From Acidobacteria bacterium SCN 69-37 (GTDB lineage Bacteria; Acidobacteriota; Vicinamibacteria; Vicinamibacterales; SCN-69-37): DNA of 64,000 nt. The stretch covers positions 1 to 64,000 of the forward strand of contig MEDJ01000010.1 in assembly GCA_001724025.1 (NCBI GenBank). The letters are read 5' to 3'. Below are positions 39,346 to 49,618 of this stretch, piece by piece. A model generated the notes under the pieces. It did not search any database. It was not told the DNA's origin and saw only the letters and a list, made by a program, of their open reading frames with translations. How positions within the stretch are numbered: position 1 is the stretch's first letter; each line of letters begins with the position of its first letter. The translations under genes were made by a program, and so were the position numbers.

Positions 39346-40427
39346 CGATCCGCGCGGCCCTCCTCGTCTGTGCCGCCCTGGCCGTGATGGCCGCCGGCTG
39401 CGGGAAGAAGGGCAACCCGCTCCCGCCGCTGCGCCCCGTGCCCGCGCGCATCGCGGACATGACGGCCACGCGCACGGCCGGCAAGGTCGAGCTGCGCTTC
39501 ACCGTGCCGAACATGAACCTCGACGGCACGACGCCGGTGGCCATCGACCACGTCGATATCTTCGCGCTCCGATCGATGACGCCCGGTGCCACGCCGCCGC
39601 CAGCCGGCCAGGTGTCGGGCAATCCCCGTAATCTCATCGACAGTCTGGCCGTGCGTCGTCCGCTGGCGGCTGATGCCGGTCCGTCGGGCACGCCGGTGTC
39701 CGAGTTCGTCCCGCTGCCCGGCGACGTCGCGACCTATGTCGCCGACACCGCCGCGGCCGAGCAGGCGGGGGCGAGCGCCATCTTCTATGTGGTGGTCCCG
39801 GTGGCTGGATCGGGACGCGGGCGTCCCGGTCCCCCCACGCCCGTGGCGAACGTGCCGCTCGGGCCGCTGCCGGGTGCCGCGACGCAACTCGTGCTCGAGC
39901 ACGACGCCACCGAGTTACGTGCCACATGGACGGCCCCGGGCGAGGGTGTGGCCTATCGCGTGTTTGCCGCGCCGGCCAAGCTGTTGACCCCGACGCCGGT
40001 GACGACCGCGAGTTTCAGCATGCCGGTGACGTTCGGCGAGGAGATCTGCCTCACGGTGCAGACGATTACGGTGACGGGGGCGATCACCGTGGCAGGCGCG
40101 TCTACTGAGCGCGTGTGCACGACACCCGTCGATCGATACCCGCCGACGGCTCCGGCCGGGCTGCGCGTCATCCAGGAGGGGCCCGTGGTCACGCTGCTCT
40201 GGGACACCGTCGAGGCTGCCGATCTGGCCGGCTACGTCATCCTGCGCGGCGAGGGGACGACAGACGCCCTGACGCCCATCGTGCGCGAGCCCGTCACGGC
40301 CACCACGTTCCGGGACACGTCGGCCGTGGCCGGGACGACATACACGTACGCGGTGGCTGCTGTCGACACGGCATCCGTGCCGAATGTCAGCGAACCATCG
40401 GCGCGCGAAACGATTACTGTCCGCTGA
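39342..40427 (+). CDS. Lipoprotein with CGKKG motif and fibronectin type III-like domains
   Basis: A 361-residue lipoprotein: lipobox AAGC (Cys20) followed directly by [12 protein letters not shown], the short motif seen in small YifL/LptM-type lipoproteins. The rest has three fibronectin type III-like modules; the last, [20 protein letters not shown] to [12 protein letters not shown], is the clearest. GTG start overlapping the hslU stop. The attachment of this gene to hslVU is probably transcriptional only; a role at the envelope is inferred. Confidence 0.75.
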
Positions 40428-40436
40428 GAGGAGACG

Positions 40437-40973
40437 ATGGTGACTGCCGTCCGGTTGTCGCCCGTCACCGCCCGCGCGAGGATCGCCGGGCGAGTGGTGG
40501 CTGCGCTCGCGGTCGCGCTCCTCGTCCCCTCTGTCCCGGTCATGGCCGATGAGCCGGGACCGGACACGGTGACGGACAGCCTGCCGGCCCTGGCGGTGTC
40601 GTCAATCCGCAGCGCGACGGTTGGGCTGCCGGCGCCGTCGTCGCCCGACAGGCCGTTACAACTCAGTCCGCGACGTGCGCTCCTGCGTCAGCCCGTCGAG
40701 TCGTCTGTCCGCATCACGATCGGCGGTGGGACGGCTGCGGCGGCGACGCAGACGACCGCGACCATCGGACGCTCGCGGACGACGGCCCCGAGGAAGGCCG
40801 GTGCGCTGTGGGGGCTGGCGATTGGCGCGACCGCTGGTGGTATTGCCGGCGCGATCCATTGCCGGACCGATTGCGGCGGCGGCCCGGAACGTGGCGCGCT
40901 CGTCATGGGTGGGGTGGGCGCCGGCAGCGGGGCCCTGGCGGGTTACCTGATCGGCTGGCTGTTCGACAGGTGA
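40437..40973 (+). CDS. Exported glycine-zipper protein of unknown function
   Basis: A 178-residue protein with a signal peptide (cut near PVMADEP), an Ala/Thr-rich middle part, and a C-terminal glycine zipper (WGLAIGATAGGIAGAI, then GGVGAGSGALAGYLIGW) that probably inserts in or packs against a membrane. Good ribosome-binding site GAGAGGAGA before the ATG. Ten bases after the previous stop, so part of the hslVU transcript or its tail. Confidence 0.65.
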   Translation: MVTAVRLSPVTARARIAGRVVAALAVALLVPSVPVMADEPGPDTVTDSLPALAVSSIRSATVGLPAPSSPDRPLQLSPRRALLRQPVESSVRITIGGGTAAAATQTTATIGRSRTTAPRKAGALWGLAIGATAGGIAGAIHCRTDCGGGPERGALVMGGVGAGSGALAGYLIGWLFDR

Positions 40974-41141
40974 GCGGGAAGGGACGCCGTCCGGGCGTTG
41001 CAGGCACCCTGAATGCCCCGAAAACGGCAATCGGTCGTATGATCATGGGCTGAACCAGTCAGCTGTCCGACAGCCTGGCCCAGCGCGTATGGCGCGCGGC
41101 CGGGCCGCACGATGCGGCGGCAGACACAGACCGAGGCTGCT

Positions 41142-41798
41142 ATGAAACTGTTCATCGATTCCGGCAATCTGCGCGACATCGAGGCCCTGGTGCCGCTCGG
41201 CATCATCGACGGCGTGACCACCAATCCCTCGTTGATGGCGAAGGAGGGCGGCGATCCCCGCGCCATCATCAAGCGGATCTGCGAGGTCGTGAAGGGGCCG
41301 GTGAGCGCTGAAGTCGTGGCGACCGACTGGGAAGGCATGGTGGCCGAGGGACGCGATCTGGCGGCCATCGACGAGCATGTCGTCGTCAAGGTGCCGCTCA
41401 CGCGCGATGGCATACGGGCGACCAAGGTCCTGTCCGACGAGGGCCACCGCGTGAACGTGACGCTGGTCTTCTCGCCCGCGCAGGCGCTGCTGGCAGCCAA
41501 GGCGGGGGCGGCGTACGTCAGCCCGTTCGTCGGCCGGCTCGACGACATCGCGACCGACGGCATGGACCTGATCCGGCAGATCGTCGAGATCTTCGACGCG
41601 CACGAGTTCGCCACCGAGATCCTCGTCGCGAGCGTGCGGCACCCGATCCACATCGTCGAGGCCGCGCGACTGGGCGCCGACGTGTGCACGTGCCCGACGA
41701 AGGTCATCGATGCGTGCTTCAACCATCCGCTGACCGATATCGGCCTCGCGAAGTTCCTGCAGGACTGGGAGAAGGCACAGGCCGCCAGGAAGGGCTGA
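41142..41798 (+). CDS. fsa: Transaldolase-like / fructose-6-phosphate aldolase family protein
   Basis: A 218-residue small transaldolase (TalC/FSA type). The Schiff-base lysine is Lys83 in [33 protein letters not shown] and [10 protein letters not shown] are family motifs. Whether it is a true transaldolase of the pentose-phosphate pathway or a fructose-6-phosphate aldolase cannot be told from the residues I can align by eye. The start MKLFIDS has GAGG nearby; an in-frame ATG 10 codons earlier is less likely. Its stop shares a base with the carboxylase gene. Confidence 0.9.
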   Translation: MKLFIDSGNLRDIEALVPLGIIDGVTTNPSLMAKEGGDPRAIIKRICEVVKGPVSAEVVATDWEGMVAEGRDLAAIDEHVVVKVPLTRDGIRATKVLSDEGHRVNVTLVFSPAQALLAAKAGAAYVSPFVGRLDDIATDGMDLIRQIVEIFDAHEFATEILVASVRHPIHIVEAARLGADVCTCPTKVIDACFNHPLTDIGLAKFLQDWEKAQAARKG

Positions 41799-43339
41799 TG
41801 GATCCCGTCTCCCGTCTCGCCGAACTCGATCGGCTCACCGAGCGCGGGGGCGGCGAGACGCGGCGCTGGCGTCAGCACGCCGCCGGCAAGCTCACCGCGC
41901 GCGAGCGCATCGACCTGTTGTTCGATCCCGGCACGTTCGAGGAGATCGATCGCTTCGTCACGCACCGCTGTCGCGACTTCGGCATGGAGGCCGAGCGCAT
42001 CCCGGGTGACGGCGTGGTGGCCGGGCACGGCCTGGTGGACGGACGTCCCGTGTGGGCGTTCGCCCAGGATTTCTCGGTCTTCGGCGGGTCGCTGTCCGAG
42101 ACCAACGCGGCCAAGATCGTGAAGGTCATGGATCTGGCCGTGAAGATGGGCGCGCCGATCGTCGGCCTGAACGACTCGGGCGGCGCGCGGATCCAGGAAG
42201 GCGTGCTCTCGCTCGGCGGCTACGCCGACATCTTCCTCCGCAACACGCTCGCGTCGGGCGTCGTGCCGCAGATCTCGGCCATCATGGGGCCGTGCGCCGG
42301 CGGGGCCGTGTATTCGCCCGCCATCACCGACTTCACCGTCATGGTGGAGGGGACGAGCTACATGTTCGTGACCGGCCCGGACGTGATCAAGACCGTCACG
42401 CACGAGGACGTCACGAAGGAAGCGCTCGGCGGGGCGATGACGCACAACGCGACGAGCGGCGTGGCGCACTTCGCGGCGGCCGACGATCGCGCCTGCCTGC
42501 GGCTGCTGCGCGACCTGCTCGGGTACCTGCCCTCGAACAACCTCGACGATCCGCCCGTGGTGCCGACCGACGACGCCCCGGATCGGGAGGCGCCGGCGCT
42601 CGACGATCTGGTGCCGCGGCAGTCGAATCAGCCGTACGACATCCTGCGCCTCATTCACGCCGTGGTCGACGACGGCGTGTTCCTCGAGGTGCACCAGCAC
42701 TTCGCGCGCAACATCGTGGTCGGATTCGCGCGGCTGGCGGGCCGATCCGTCGGGATCGTCGCCAACCAGCCCGCGGTGCTCGCGGGGTGTCTCGACATCG
42801 ACGCGTCCGAGAAGGCGGCGCGGTTCGTGCGCTGCTGCGACGCGTTCAACATTCCGCTCGTGACGTTCGAGGACGTGCCCGGCTTCCTGCCGGGCGTGGC
42901 GCAGGAACACGGCGGCATCATCCGCGCGGGCGCGAAGCTGCTCTATGCGTTCGCGGAGGCCACGGTGCCGAAGGTCACGGTCATCACGCGCAAGGCCTAC
43001 GGTGGCGCCTACTGCGTGATGGCCAGCAAGCACCTGCGCACGGACTTCAACTTCGCGTATCCGACGGCGGAGATCGCGGTGATGGGACCGGAGGGCGCCG
43101 TCAACATCCTCCATCGCCGCGAGATTGCCGAGGCCGACGATCCGGCGGCCGAGCGCGATCGCCGCGTGGCCGCGTTTCGCGAGGCGTTCTCGCACCCGTT
43201 CGTCGCGGCGGCGCGGGGATTCGTCGACGCGATCATCGAGCCGCGCACGACCCGTCGCCGCCTGATCGCCGCGCTCGCCGCCTGCGCGCACAAGCGCGAC
43301 CAGACTCCGTCACGCAAGCATGGCAACATTCCGCTCTGA
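41798..43339 (+). CDS. Acyl-CoA carboxylase, carboxyltransferase subunit (propionyl-CoA type)
   Basis: A 513-residue carboxyltransferase of the PccB/MmdA family. The N- and C-lobe crotonase folds are intact: [26 protein letters not shown], then [17 protein letters not shown] and [14 protein letters not shown]. Such subunits transfer CO2 from biotin to propionyl-CoA or acetyl-CoA. A biotin carboxylase and a separate biotin carrier protein follow, giving a complete three-part enzyme. Coupled to the transaldolase gene by TGATG. Confidence 0.93.
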   Translation: MDPVSRLAELDRLTERGGGETRRWRQHAAGKLTARERIDLLFDPGTFEEIDRFVTHRCRDFGMEAERIPGDGVVAGHGLVDGRPVWAFAQDFSVFGGSLSETNAAKIVKVMDLAVKMGAPIVGLNDSGGARIQEGVLSLGGYADIFLRNTLASGVVPQISAIMGPCAGGAVYSPAITDFTVMVEGTSYMFVTGPDVIKTVTHEDVTKEALGGAMTHNATSGVAHFAAADDRACLRLLRDLLGYLPSNNLDDPPVVPTDDAPDREAPALDDLVPRQSNQPYDILRLIHAVVDDGVFLEVHQHFARNIVVGFARLAGRSVGIVANQPAVLAGCLDIDASEKAARFVRCCDAFNIPLVTFEDVPGFLPGVAQEHGGIIRAGAKLLYAFAEATVPKVTVITRKAYGGAYCVMASKHLRTDFNFAYPTAEIAVMGPEGAVNILHRREIAEADDPAAERDRRVAAFREAFSHPFVAAARGFVDAIIEPRTTRRRLIAALAACAHKRDQTPSRKHGNIPL

Positions 43340-43372
43340 CGTCGTCGGAATGTCCCCGGTCTCCCTGTGTCC

Positions 43373-44877
<1,505 letters not shown>

Positions 44878-44881
<4 letters not shown>

Positions 44882-45405
44882 CGATCGATCTGGAGATCGG
44901 TGGACGTGCGTATCGCGCCGTCGTGGCCGCCACGCCCAGCGACAGTCAGCGCCTGCGCATCCGACTCGTACCACTCGACGGCGACGGAGCGGCGATCGAC
45001 CGGGAGATCGACGTGCGGCCGACTGGTGCGGGTTACGTCCTGGTGCAGGCCGACGGCCACGTGATCGACGCGGCCGTCGCGCCCGCCGGGCCGCGCGATC
45101 ACTGGCTCGTCCAACTCGCCGGCGTCGACCTCGACGTGGCGGTGAACGGCCGGCGCCACGATTCCGGGACCGGCGCGGGGGTCGGTGCCGGCGAGCAGCG
45201 CGTGTCGGCGCCGATGCCGGGACGGGTGCTGCGTGTGCTCGTGGAGGCCGGGGCGCCGGTGACCGCCGGCCAGCCGCTCGTGATCGTCGAGGCCATGAAA
45301 ATGGAGAACGCGCTCACGTCGGCGCGTGACGGTGTGGTCCAGGACGTCGCCGTGGTCGAGGGGGCGTCGGTCGAGGCCGGCCGCCTGCTCATGCGCATCG
45401 TCTGA
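44878..45405 (+). CDS. Biotin carboxyl carrier protein
   Basis: A 175-residue carrier. The biotinyl domain occupies the last 75 residues (SAPMPGRVLRVLVEAGAPVT) with the biotinylated lysine in VEAMKMEN. The first 100 residues resemble the BT/linker domain of acyl-CoA carboxylases, which links carrier and catalytic parts. Together with the two upstream genes it makes a propionyl- or acyl-CoA carboxylase feeding methylmalonyl-CoA. Confidence 0.92.
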
Positions 45406-45469
45406 TCGACGTCTGCCGGCCCCTGATCGGGCGGGCTGGCGCGATGACCCCCTACGGTAAGCTGAACAG

Positions 45470-48400
45470 GTGAGCGAGACCACGCCCCCGCCGCCGGACG
45501 CGCCCGTCCCGACGACGGGTCCCGAGCCCTCTCCGGCGCCTGCGTCGTCGAAGCGGCGCGTGGCCGGGCGGTGGATGCGACGCGCCTTCGCGCTGGGCGT
45601 GGCCGTGATGGCCGCCGTGTTCGTCTCGGTCTTCAGTCTCGATCTCGGACGGATTCCCCAGCTCAGGCAGCAGGCCGAGCACCACGGCAGCAACTACCTG
45701 CGCCGGCCGCTGCACATCGGATCGATTTCCGCGCGTCTCGTGCCCGGCGTCTTCGTCCTCGACAACGTCGTCATCGAAGGCCGTGCGCCCGGCGACCGGC
45801 CGTTCTACGAGGTGCGCCGCATCCTCGTCAATCTGCCGTGGTGGACGCTGATCCGCCGCGAACTGCACCTGAACCTCCGGCTCGACGACTGGACGATGGT
45901 GATCGAAAGCTGGGCCGACGGCACGCACAACATCCCGCACCTGGTGCCCGATCGCCGGGAGCCGTCGGGGCCGAAGCGGTTCACGACGACGGTCGACTAC
46001 GCGTACGCGCACGGCGGCACGTTCATCTACGAGGATCACGGCACGCCCTGGAGCGTGGTGGCGCCGAACCTCGACTTCGACCTCGTGCGATCGGCGGCGC
46101 TCCAGGAGTACGTGGGCACCGCGATGTTCCGGCAGGGCGTCGTGCAGATCCAGGACTACGAGCCGATGACGGCCGACTTCCGGACGCAGTTCAAACTCGA
46201 TGGATCGAAAGTGTTCATGCGCCACATCGACCTGGTGGCCGACGGCAGCCGATCGAGCATCACGGGCGAACTCGACATGGCCAACTGGCCCAACCAGGTC
46301 TACGACATCGAGTCGACGATCGACTTCGCGCGGATGAAGGCGCTCTTCTTCACGCGCGAGACCTGGCGGCTGGGCGGGCAGGGACGGTTCACCGGCCGGT
46401 TCCTGCTGGGCAAGGACGGCGTGCGCGACCTGACTGGACAGTTCTCGAGCGACGCCGCCATCGTCAACGACATCCCGTTCAGCGCACTGCGCGGCGACCT
46501 CACGTGGGTGCATTCACACTTCACCGTCACGCACGCGGAAGCCCACGTGCTCGGCGGCCGGATGGGATTCGGATACCGGATCGCGCCGCTCGGGACGCCG
46601 GACGGGACGACGATGCGGTTCGAGACCGACTACCGGGATCTCGATCTGGCGGCCCTCGGTCAGGTGATGCAACTGCGCGGCCTGCAGCTGGCCGGGACGG
46701 CCAGCGGGGATCTCGCGGTGGCGTGGCCATCGGGCCACATGGCCGCGGGACGACGCGGCGTCGGCCACACGATCATCAGCCCGCCGTCCGGCGAACGGCT
46801 CGCACCCGATCTGTTGCCGCAGACGCCGCTGGCGGCTGCGCACGAACCGCTGCCGTTCGATCCGCAGCCCGGGACGCGCGCGATTCCCGTGGGCGCCGAC
46901 CTGCACTACCGGTTCGAGCCCGGCGCCACGATTTTCGGGGAGAGCCGGTTCGCAACCACGCACTCGTTCATCCGCTTCGATGGCCGGCTCGAGTCGAGCG
47001 GCGCCGCCAGGTTTCCGTTCCACGTCACCAGCCACGATTGGCAGGAGAGCGACAGGCTGCTCGCGGCGATCATGACGGCGGTGAGCGGCCCGACGGGCGC
47101 CGTCGAGGTTGGCGGCCGCGGGACGTTCGACGGCGTGATGACGGGATCGTTCACCTCGCCCCGTATCGACGGACGTTTCGACGGGGCCGACATCCGGGCC
47201 TGGGACGTGCGGTGGGGACGGGCGTCCGCGGATCTGGCCATCGAAGGCGGCTACATCGACATCGTCAACAGCCGGATCGGTGATACGTCGGACGCCGTCA
47301 TCGTGGCCGATGGCCGCTACGCCCTCGGCTTCCGCCACGACGACGCCGAGGAGATCAGGGCGCACGTACAAATGGCGGGCTGGCCGGTGGCGGATCTGCG
47401 GCACGCGTTCGAGCTCGACGACTGGTCGTTCGACGGCGTGATGGGTGACCTGGATCTCGATTTGAGCGGCCAGTACCGCAACATGTTCGGTCGCGGCCGC
47501 ATGCGGATCGATCGGGGGCGCGCCTGGGGCGAGTCGTTCGAGACGGCGACGGCCGATCTGGAACTCGAGGGCACCGGGCTCCGCGTGAGCCGCATCGATC
47601 TGCAGAAGGCGTCGGGGCGCATGCTCGGCGCCGCGCGCATCGGCTGGGACGGCACGTACGTATTCAACGCCGACGGTGACGGCGTGCCCGTCGAGGCACT
47701 CGACACGTTCCGTCTCGAGACCGCCCCGCTTTCGGGACGACTCCGGTTCAAGGTTTCGGGTGCGGGCGAGTTCGATCGGCCGCAGTACACGTTCGAGGGA
47801 TCCGTCGACGACCTCTTCGTCGGCGACGAGGGCATCGGCGCCGTCAGCGGACGCATCACGATCGACGACGACGTGATGCGGATCGAGCGGTTGGTGGCGG
47901 CATCGAGCCGGCTGCAGGGGCTCGCCAGCGGCACGGTCGTGTTCGACGACGCCTACACGTCGGATCTGCGCTTCCGGTTCCAGGAAACCTCGCTCGACCC
48001 GTACCTGAAGTTCGTGCTCACCGACGACATTTCACCGTACACGCGTCTCGTCGTGGGCGGATCGCTCGACGTGCGAGGCCCGCTGTCGTCGCCCGCGGAC
48101 CTGACGATCGACACGACGATCGACGACGCGACGCTGACCCTGTACGACTACGACCTGCGCAACGACGGGCCGCTGCGGCTGCGACTCGACGATGGCCGCC
48201 TGGCCGTGACGGCCTTCGAACTGCAGGGCCGCGACACGAACCTCGAGCTGGCCGGCGGCGCCGACGTGCGTGCGCGTACCTTCGACCTGACGGCGGCTGG
48301 CGACGCCAGCCTGTCGATCCTCCAGCTGTTTTTCGAAGGCGTCACCTCGGCCGGCGCGGCCCAACTCAACGCAAAGGTCTCGGGCACGTTCGACGCGCCG

Positions 48401-49618
48401 CTGCTGACGGGCGAAGCCTCGATTACCGACGGCCGGCTGCGGCCGTTCGGATCGCCGCACAGCCTGGAGTCGCTCGACGGACACGTGCGCTTCGCATCGA
48501 ACGCCATTAACCTCGACCAGGTCACGGGCCGGATTGGCAGTGGCGAGGTCACGTTCGGCGGCAGCCTGGCGCTCGACGGGTACCGGCTGACCGAGTACAA
48601 CCTCACGGCCACCGGGCGATCCATGCGGCTGCGGTATCCGACCGGTTTCAATTCCACTGTCGACATGCGACTGTTCTTGACGGGTCCGCGCGATGCGCCG
48701 ATGCTGACCGGGGCGATCGACGTGCTGCGCGTGTCGCTCGTCGGGGCGTCGCAGCCGGGCACGAGCCTGCTCGGCTTCGCCACGTCTTCGACGCCCGCGA
48801 CACCGGGGGCCACGGAGTCCGCGCCGACCGTGTCGACAGGGACGTCCATCGGCCTGGACCTGCGCGTGACGGCCCCGCGCATGCGCGTGATCGACAACAA
48901 CGCCGCGCGGCTGGAAGCATCGGCCGACCTCCAGGTCCGGGGGACGTACGACGTGCCGCTGATCGAGGGCGCCGTCGACATCGCGGGCGGTGAGGTCCTG
49001 TTCAACGGCAACCGCTATTTCGTCCGCGAAGGATCGGTCGACTTCACGCCGGGCCAGCCGGAGCCGGTTTTCGACCTGGCTGCCGAAACGCGTCCGCGCG
49101 TGTCGGGGCAGACGTTCACCGTCAGCGTCGGCATCAGCGGGACGTTCGATCGCATCAGCTTCACCACGTCGTCCGATCCGTGGCTGCCCGAGAGCGACGT
49201 CATCTCGCTGCTGTTCGGCGGCACACCGGCGCTGGGCACGGCCGAGGAACGATCGCTGCGATCGTCGCAGGAACTGCAGCAGCAGATGCTGCAGACAGCC
49301 GGGGCGGCGCTGCTCGCCAGCCCGATCACGTCGCGCGTGGGCGCGGCCGTGGAGCGGACCGGGGCGTTCGACACCGTGCAGATCACCCCGGTACTGAGCA
49401 GCGAAGAGGCGTTCCAGCAGCTCAACCCGACGGCGCGCGTGACATTCGGCAAGCGGATCTCGCCGCGTGTGTTCCTCACGTATTCCCGGACGATTGGCGG
49501 GCTCGAGGAGGAGATCATCCTGCTCGAGTACGACCAGAGCGATCGCGTGTCGTGGGTGTTCTCGCGCAACGAGGACCGGACGTTCGCGCTCGATTTCCGT
49601 ATCCGGTACGTCTTCTGA
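45470..49618 (+). CDS. TamB-like / AsmA-like inner-membrane translocation protein (DUF490)
   Basis: A 1382-residue protein with an N-terminal membrane anchor (about residues 30-56) and a very long repeated beta-groove region, ending in a TamB C-terminal domain: ARLEASADLQVRGTYDVPLIEG, VLFNGNRYFVREGSVDF, then PWLPESDVISLLFGG and the outer-membrane-facing RVFLTYSRTIGGLEE. Bridge-like proteins of this kind move phospholipids or help outer-membrane protein insertion with an Omp85 partner. The partner gene follows, coupled by TGATG. GTG start with only a weak ribosome-binding site. Confidence 0.9.
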   Translation: MSETTPPPPDAPVPTTGPEPSPAPASSKRRVAGRWMRRAFALGVAVMAAVFVSVFSLDLGRIPQLRQQAEHHGSNYLRRPLHIGSISARLVPGVFVLDNVVIEGRAPGDRPFYEVRRILVNLPWWTLIRRELHLNLRLDDWTMVIESWADGTHNIPHLVPDRREPSGPKRFTTTVDYAYAHGGTFIYEDHGTPWSVVAPNLDFDLVRSAALQEYVGTAMFRQGVVQIQDYEPMTADFRTQFKLDGSKVFMRHIDLVADGSRSSITGELDMANWPNQVYDIESTIDFARMKALFFTRETWRLGGQGRFTGRFLLGKDGVRDLTGQFSSDAAIVNDIPFSALRGDLTWVHSHFTVTHAEAHVLGGRMGFGYRIAPLGTPDGTTMRFETDYRDLDLAALGQVMQLRGLQLAGTASGDLAVAWPSGHMAAGRRGVGHTIISPPSGERLAPDLLPQTPLAAAHEPLPFDPQPGTRAIPVGADLHYRFEPGATIFGESRFATTHSFIRFDGRLESSGAARFPFHVTSHDWQESDRLLAAIMTAVSGPTGAVEVGGRGTFDGVMTGSFTSPRIDGRFDGADIRAWDVRWGRASADLAIEGGYIDIVNSRIGDTSDAVIVADGRYALGFRHDDAEEIRAHVQMAGWPVADLRHAFELDDWSFDGVMGDLDLDLSGQYRNMFGRGRMRIDRGRAWGESFETATADLELEGTGLRVSRIDLQKASGRMLGAARIGWDGTYVFNADGDGVPVEALDTFRLETAPLSGRLRFKVSGAGEFDRPQYTFEGSVDDLFVGDEGIGAVSGRITIDDDVMRIERLVAASSRLQGLASGTVVFDDAYTSDLRFRFQETSLDPYLKFVLTDDISPYTRLVVGGSLDVRGPLSSPADLTIDTTIDDATLTLYDYDLRNDGPLRLRLDDGRLAVTAFELQGRDTNLELAGGADVRARTFDLTAAGDASLSILQLFFEGVTSAGAAQLNAKVSGTFDAPLLTGEASITDGRLRPFGSPHSLESLDGHVRFASNAINLDQVTGRIGSGEVTFGGSLALDGYRLTEYNLTATGRSMRLRYPTGFNSTVDMRLFLTGPRDAPMLTGAIDVLRVSLVGASQPGTSLLGFATSSTPATPGATESAPTVSTGTSIGLDLRVTAPRMRVIDNNAARLEASADLQVRGTYDVPLIEGAVDIAGGEVLFNGNRYFVREGSVDFTPGQPEPVFDLAAETRPRVSGQTFTVSVGISGTFDRISFTTSSDPWLPESDVISLLFGGTPALGTAEERSLRSSQELQQQMLQTAGAALLASPITSRVGAAVERTGAFDTVQITPVLSSEEAFQQLNPTARVTFGKRISPRVFLTYSRTIGGLEEEIILLEYDQSDRVSWVFSRNEDRTFALDFRIRYVF

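Noticed and set aside
40943-43291. 782-codon minus-strand open frame across the transaldolase and carboxylase genes
   Set aside because: It runs opposite to fsa and the carboxyltransferase, whose motifs are clear; His/Arg-rich without any domain.
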